DNA of 43,181 nucleotides from Apostichopus californicus (Eukaryota > Echinodermata > Holothuroidea > Aspidochirotida > Stichopodidae), in contig JAIPMN010030141.1 in the NCBI GenBank assembly GCA_020650975.1, positions 689 through 43,869 of the forward strand. Direction: 5' to 3'. The position numbers and the translations under genes are program-made. Below, one piece after another: positions 42,401 to 43,181 of this stretch (position 1 is the first letter of the stretch; the number at the start of each line of letters is the position of its first letter). The notes beneath the pieces were generated by a model. It saw only the letters and a program-made list of their open reading frames with translations. It did no database searches and was not told the origin of the DNA.

Positions 42401-42957
42401 TTTGTTCCTCGCTTACCTGTCTCCCCACAACCTTAGCACCCTCATTCTACCGTGACTAGAATGTCCTGGTAACCTTTTAACTCTGTGCACCCTCTACGAC
42501 CGGCTCTTCCGGTCACCGCCCTTCCTTCTCATTCTACCATCCAAAGTGTCTAGATCGTTATTTTCGAGCGGATTTTTTCCGGACATTTAATCAAATTTAA
42601 TTAATTTAAGAAACCAATTAATCTGCAATTGTACAATCACTATCTCTGCAAACCTACGTTTCGGTTTGCTCTTCTTAAGGGCGTATTGGAGGGGAAGAGT
42701 ACAGTTTATATATTTGAGCATACAAATGGTATGTTTTTTGTTGATGTATTCAAAAGTCAACCCTATATATAGATATTTTTTAATTTTTTATTATCACTTC
42801 CTTTTTTCTAGGGAGGGTACGTTGAAGATTGGCGATCGAATCGTGGCAGTGAATTCCACACCACTCAACCACATCACTCATAACGACGCTCTCATGATAT
42901 TCAAGCAGCTGCTGGGAGAAGCGTGCTTTAAAGTAGAATACGATGTTTCTGTCATGG
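15135..42957 (+). CDS. GRIP1: GRIP (GRIP1/2-type multi-PDZ scaffold), 3'-partial, six exons
   Basis: GRIP proteins are cytoplasmic scaffolds with six or seven PDZ domains. They bind AMPA-receptor tails, liprin, ephrin receptors and the Fras1 tail, and work in receptor traffic and epithelial adhesion. The join 15135-15177, 32383-32469, 37603-37674, 38003-38212, 39655-39817, 42812-42957 has consensus splice sites and unbroken phase, giving 240 codons plus one base. Residues 1-43 are an N-terminal linker, about 47-132 PDZ1 and about 149-236 PDZ2. The carboxylate-binding loops are GFGL (61-64) and SFGF (160-163); the aligned helix-B His residues are 112 and 215. Strong matches to vertebrate GRIP1/2 are GGIDKDG, RVSN.R.GGIA.RSD, RHDE.I.LLK, KSRP, RPGGPADREGT and EYDVSVM. 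PDZ3 onwards lies beyond the window. One invertebrate gene probably stands for both GRIP1 and GRIP2, so the symbol is approximate. Confidence 0.93.
16779..16910. repeat. 66-bp tandem duplication (two copies)
   Basis: 16779-16844 and 16845-16910 are direct repeats that differ at only a few bases; each runs from GAAAATTAACA to GGAAAGTCCACATT. The period is a multiple of three, so a minus-strand frame shows a 22-residue repeat. No homology is recognised. Confidence 0.92.
22980..23091. repeat. Long imperfect hairpin
   Basis: Left arm CTATTCCATTGCGTTGAAAG..AGTTTCA (about 22998-23027) pairs with right arm TGAAATTCTGAGTTGCAACG..GGAATAG (23043-23073) with a few mismatches and a loop of about 15 nt. 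Weaker pairing extends outwards through CTATATAG on both sides. It may be a small MITE or a pre-miRNA-like foldback. Confidence 0.7.
23586..23680 (+). repeat. Dispersed repeat, copy B
   Basis: Second copy of the element at 11948-12040, same orientation, with the intact core AAAACTGCTACACAAAATTT. Confidence 0.7.
23938..24042 (+). repeat. Minisatellite, 24-bp unit
   Basis: Array of GTATGGAG and TATATTGGAGGATGGAG. The 24-bp unit is repeated perfectly twice in the centre (from about 23962), with shorter TATGGAG pieces on both sides. Confidence 0.85.
24150..24430. repeat. Dispersed repeat shared with 42391-42560, copy A
   Basis: Begins AATTTACTTTGTTCCTCTCT then TACCTGTCTCCCAC, and continues collinearly with the second copy through a CpG-rich middle (GCACCGCCC) to a CTACCA block. 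A minus-strand frame of 69 codons crosses it but is not shared by the other copy. Confidence 0.65.
24515..25957 (+). other. Possible pair of unassigned exons
   Basis: 24515-24651 follows a good acceptor (CTCTAACTTTAG) and ends at AG/GTAAAT. It is open in one frame (LIIPVGPLIIACLMRPKDF and on to EMIKKIFQR) and ends in phase 2. 25892-25957 follows GATATAG, starts in the matching phase and encodes AMIKELVALHLNTLFQIPPR before GTAATT. Neither is in frame with GRIP: inclusion would give an early stop. They could be exons of a nested gene or a coincidence. I do not recognise the product. Confidence 0.2.
26040..26260 (-). mobile_element. Possible SINE remnant
   Basis: Read on the minus strand, GGGAGGTTCGAAGTTCAATG then CCCGGCCCGG resembles a decayed tRNA T-arm end, followed by a body with GGTGGGTTTTTCATCGAGGA. 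The A box is not recognisable, so the tRNA origin is tentative. A plus-strand frame of 108 codons crosses it and is probably incidental. Confidence 0.35.
26338..26364 (+). repeat. 27-bp dispersed motif, copy 1
   Basis: CAGACCAATGTTCAGTGGTG and flanking bases recur in the same orientation at 43026-43051, so this is a fragment of a dispersed repeat. It lies just right of a G/C-rich run (26310-26328). Confidence 0.6.
30040..31222 (-). pseudogene. Unidentified coding-like region, frame-broken, antisense to GRIP
   Basis: On the minus strand four consecutive open blocks cover almost 1.2 kb: 31222-31001 (starts ATG, 73 codons), 30985-30605 (127 codons, no ATG at its head), 30476-30255 (74 codons) and 30318-30043 (92 codons). 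They lie in shifted frames, so a single product would need frameshifts or introns. The translations look protein-like: SLAEKVCNN; HPVLYSYLLHTAPNIFQYHG; DKQWWTLNDKNLQDYLVEEF then ESLRELLVYTIEHRE; FRNLRFFNCDFAGFPCGS. The third block is spaced somewhat like a SAP-type helix-turn-helix, which is only a guess. A 27-bp in-frame duplication (FISEN twice) lies in the first block. The most likely reading is a decayed gene or transposon ORF; a live nested gene with small introns is possible. I do not recognise the family. Confidence 0.35.
31118..31171. repeat. 27-bp tandem duplication
   Basis: TCGGATATAAAACCA and following bases occur twice, 27 bp apart, inside the first block of the coding-like region on the minus strand. 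Confidence 0.8.
32383..32469 (+). CDS. GRIP1: GRIP exon: N-terminal linker
   Basis: An 87-nt exon between TTGTTTTACAG and GTGAGT (32470), phase 1 at both ends. It encodes EEGVPPAKVNGNDVQLQEIP, then NHNNRDVIP. It occupies the place of the vertebrate linker that ends in QSIPEE before PDZ1. It is disordered and acidic/Asn-rich. Being a multiple of three, it could be skipped without shifting the frame. Confidence 0.8.
32640..33215 (+). repeat. Degenerate ~22-24-nt repeat array (split)
   Basis: Irregular copies of a motif like ACATGTACCTTGAAATATAT fill 32640-32830 and 33100-33215. Between them lies about 270 bp of unrelated DNA that may be a later insertion. Confidence 0.55.
33212..33403 (+). mobile_element. 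5'-truncated non-LTR retrotransposon 3' end, copy 2
   Basis: Plus-strand frame FKCLLKTHLFTCSFVN, then TAA at 33269-33271, then a 3'UTR with CACCTTGAGCAATGACTTTT and a long pure (ATT)n tail (about 33340-33403). It is the same element as 3425-3640, which reads FKSLLKTHLFTSSFVN in the other orientation. A microsatellite at the 3' end and severe 5' truncation are typical of CR1/L2-like LINEs. Confidence 0.78.
33880..34140 (-). mobile_element. Possible decayed LINE reverse-transcriptase fragment
   Basis: Minus-strand translation, interrupted by stops, includes HIKYNISRRAAFGLI, reminiscent of the I..ARAAFG.L block after the fingers/palm of RTE-like reverse transcriptases. The match is short and I could not extend it convincingly. 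Confidence 0.2.
35168..35322 (+). other. Short protein-like stretch, possibly a repeat-borne domain fragment
   Basis: The frame reads RKGIRNNRGWQSEEHKAVSF, then NNFAKEGRMPAYYELFQN. The spacing R..W..EE..AV...F.......P is similar to a small domain found in many invertebrate hypothetical and transposon-linked proteins. There is no clear exon border and it is not in the GRIP frame; probably a fossil. Confidence 0.25.
37164..37172 (+). other. Candidate 9-nt GRIP microexon
   Basis: AACCTCTAG is bounded by a T-rich tract ending TTCAG and by a perfect donor GTAAGT. With phase 1 on both sides it would insert Glu-Pro-Leu between VIP and DEC just before PDZ1, keeping the frame. This is inferred from splice signals only; it is short enough to arise by chance. 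Confidence 0.3.
37603..37674 (+). CDS. GRIP1: GRIP exon: first half of PDZ1
   Basis: A 72-nt exon after TTTTATTACAG, closed by GTAAGT (37675). It encodes DECRTVTIVELEKPPGAGFG, then LTIS. This is PDZ strand A and the carboxylate-binding loop (vertebrate TVVELMKKEGTTLGLTVS). The intron falls directly after the loop. Phase 1 at both ends. Confidence 0.93.
37675..38002 (+). other. GRIP intron within PDZ1
   Basis: A 328-bp intron, AT-rich, with a TC-rich tract before the acceptor. Nothing else seen. Confidence 0.85.
38003..38212 (+). CDS. GRIP1: GRIP exon: second half of PDZ1
   Basis: A 210-nt exon after CCTGCTCAG, donor GTAAGT at 38213. It encodes GGIDKDGRIRVSNMRPGGIA, then QRSDLLQVGDYVTSV, RHDEVIGLLK and IELEHEVPP. 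It matches vertebrate GRIP1 PDZ1 (GGIDKDGKPRVSN, GGIAARSDQL.VGDYI, RHDEIISLLK, LEVEYELPP). The His in RHDE aligns with the helix-B residue that contacts the ligand side chain at position -2. Confidence 0.96.
38213..39654 (+). other. GRIP intron between PDZ1 and PDZ2
   Basis: A 1442-bp intron. It has a C11 run near 38291 next to a G-rich stretch and a three-unit 19-bp repeat (38315-38375). The rest shows no supported feature. Confidence 0.8.
38315..38375 (+). repeat. 19-bp tandem repeat, three units
   Basis: AGTCGGGGGGAAATCACTC, AGTCCGGGGGAAATCGCTG and TGTCAGGGAAAAATCACTT follow each other directly, then AGTCGG starts a fourth. Units become A-richer from left to right. Confidence 0.85.
39655..39817 (+). 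CDS. GRIP1: GRIP exon: first half of PDZ2
   Basis: A 163-nt exon after TTTTTAG, donor GTAACT at 39818, phase 1 in and phase 2 out. It encodes KVLELRLVREEISFGFTIRG, GMKPLHSKSRPLTV and THIRPGGPAD. The loop SFGFTIRGG aligns with vertebrate TFGFVIRGG, and KSRP..IT..RPGGPAD is nearly invariant in GRIP proteins. Confidence 0.96.
40546..40903. mobile_element. MITE with ~30-bp inverted ends and TTAA flanks
   Basis: The left end 40547-40577 (GGAATAACGAAGGCAGGGAT and on) and right end 40873-40902 are reverse complements except for one extra base; weaker pairing continues for about 15 more bases. TTAA (40542-40545 and 40904-40907; ATTAA on both sides) flanks the unit. At about 358 bp with no ORF it is a non-autonomous DNA transposon. 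TTAA targets suggest a piggyBac-type transposase, but the ends lack the usual CCC start, so the superfamily is open. Confidence 0.82.
41899..41953. repeat. C-rich tract (G-quadruplex-prone on minus strand)
   Basis: Blocks of 3 to 12 C separated by TT. On the minus strand this gives many G runs of at least three with two-base loops, a standard G-quadruplex pattern. Confidence 0.85.
42391..42560. repeat. Dispersed repeat shared with 24150-24430, copy B
   Basis: Begins AATTTTCTTTGTTCCTCGCT then TACCTGTCTCCCCAC and runs through TGGTAACCTTTTAACTCTGT, a CACCGCCC block and CATTCTACCA, each with a counterpart in the other copy. Diverged but collinear. Confidence 0.65.
42812..42957 (+). CDS. GRIP1: GRIP exon: second half of PDZ2
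   Basis: A 146-nt exon after TTTTTTCTAG, donor GTGAGT at 42958, phase 2 in and phase 1 out. It encodes REGTLKIGDRIVAVNSTPLN, then HITHNDALMIFKQ and EYDVSVM. The vertebrate counterpart reads REGTIKPGDRLLSV and ends IEYDVSVMD. The next exon should begin by completing an Asp or Gly codon and lies outside the window. Confidence 0.95.
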
Positions 42958-43025
42958 GTGAGTATATATATATGTATACATACATTACACAGCAATACTG
43001 TTGTTGTGTGTTGATGTTGGAAGGT

Positions 43026-43051
43026 GTCAGACCAATGTTCAGTGGTGTTGA
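43026..43051 (+). repeat. 27-bp dispersed motif, copy 2
   Basis: Second copy of CAGACCAATGTTCAGTGGTG plus flanks (first at 26338), placed just before the terminal poly(G). Confidence 0.6.
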
Positions 43052-43079
43052 AATGTTGAATTTTTGAAGGATCATTTCT

Positions 43080-43181
<102 letters not shown>

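Larger units (their letters stand above)
39818..42811 (+). other. GRIP intron within PDZ2
   Basis: A 2994-bp intron. It contains a C10-T8 run (about 40241), a MITE (40546-40903), a C-rich quadruplex-prone tract (41899-41953) and a dispersed repeat copy (42391-42560). Otherwise AT-rich and featureless. Confidence 0.8.

Overview
This window is ordinary metazoan nuclear DNA. It is AT-rich, its exons are short and bounded by GT-AG introns, and it carries several families of dispersed repeats. Two protein-coding genes can be read on the plus strand, head to tail. The first is the 3' two thirds of NEDD1 (also called GCP-WD), which targets the gamma-tubulin ring complex. The second is the 5' part of a GRIP gene (glutamate-receptor-interacting protein, the multi-PDZ scaffold of the GRIP1/GRIP2 family). 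The proteins match the vertebrate genes exon by exon but are clearly diverged, and non-coding DNA is rich in poly(G)/poly(C) runs, tRNA-derived SINEs and non-LTR retrotransposon tails. I infer an invertebrate, possibly a non-vertebrate deuterostome such as an echinoderm. The sequence does not fix the species.

Layout. 1-890 is the tail of a NEDD1 intron. Nine NEDD1 exons lie at 891-1120, 2255-2456, 3161-3413, 4675-4764, 5354-5544, 6519-6666, 7935-8160, 8794-8860 and 9594-9698. They join in one frame of 1512 nt and end in TGA. A probable 3'UTR follows, with a polyadenylation signal at 10260. 9.7-15.1 kb is intergenic. The GRIP start codon is at 15135 in a 43-nt first coding exon, followed by a 17.2-kb intron. 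The GRIP exons at 32383-32469, 37603-37674, 38003-38212, 39655-39817 and 42812-42957 give a short N-terminal linker, all of PDZ1 and all of PDZ2. The gene runs off the right end. The window closes in a run of 102 G.

Between the exons there are: a 24-bp satellite rich in GATATC (1471-1905); a tRNA-headed SINE (2741-2990); two copies of one non-LTR retrotransposon 3' end with (ATT)n tails, one in each gene; a 358-bp MITE with about 30-bp inverted ends flanked by TTAA (40546-40903); hairpins at 417-517 and 22980-23091; several other two-copy repeats; and two coding-like stretches on the minus strand (7170-6538 and about 31222-30040) that no recognised gene explains.

The two genes do not work in one pathway: NEDD1 acts at centrosomes and spindles, GRIP at synapses and the basolateral cell cortex. 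Their adjacency is still notable, because both human orthologues lie on chromosome 12. I found no bacterial-type operon, CRISPR array or complete autonomous transposon. The best candidates for something undescribed are the two unexplained minus-strand coding-like stretches and a possible 9-nt GRIP microexon at 37164-37172.
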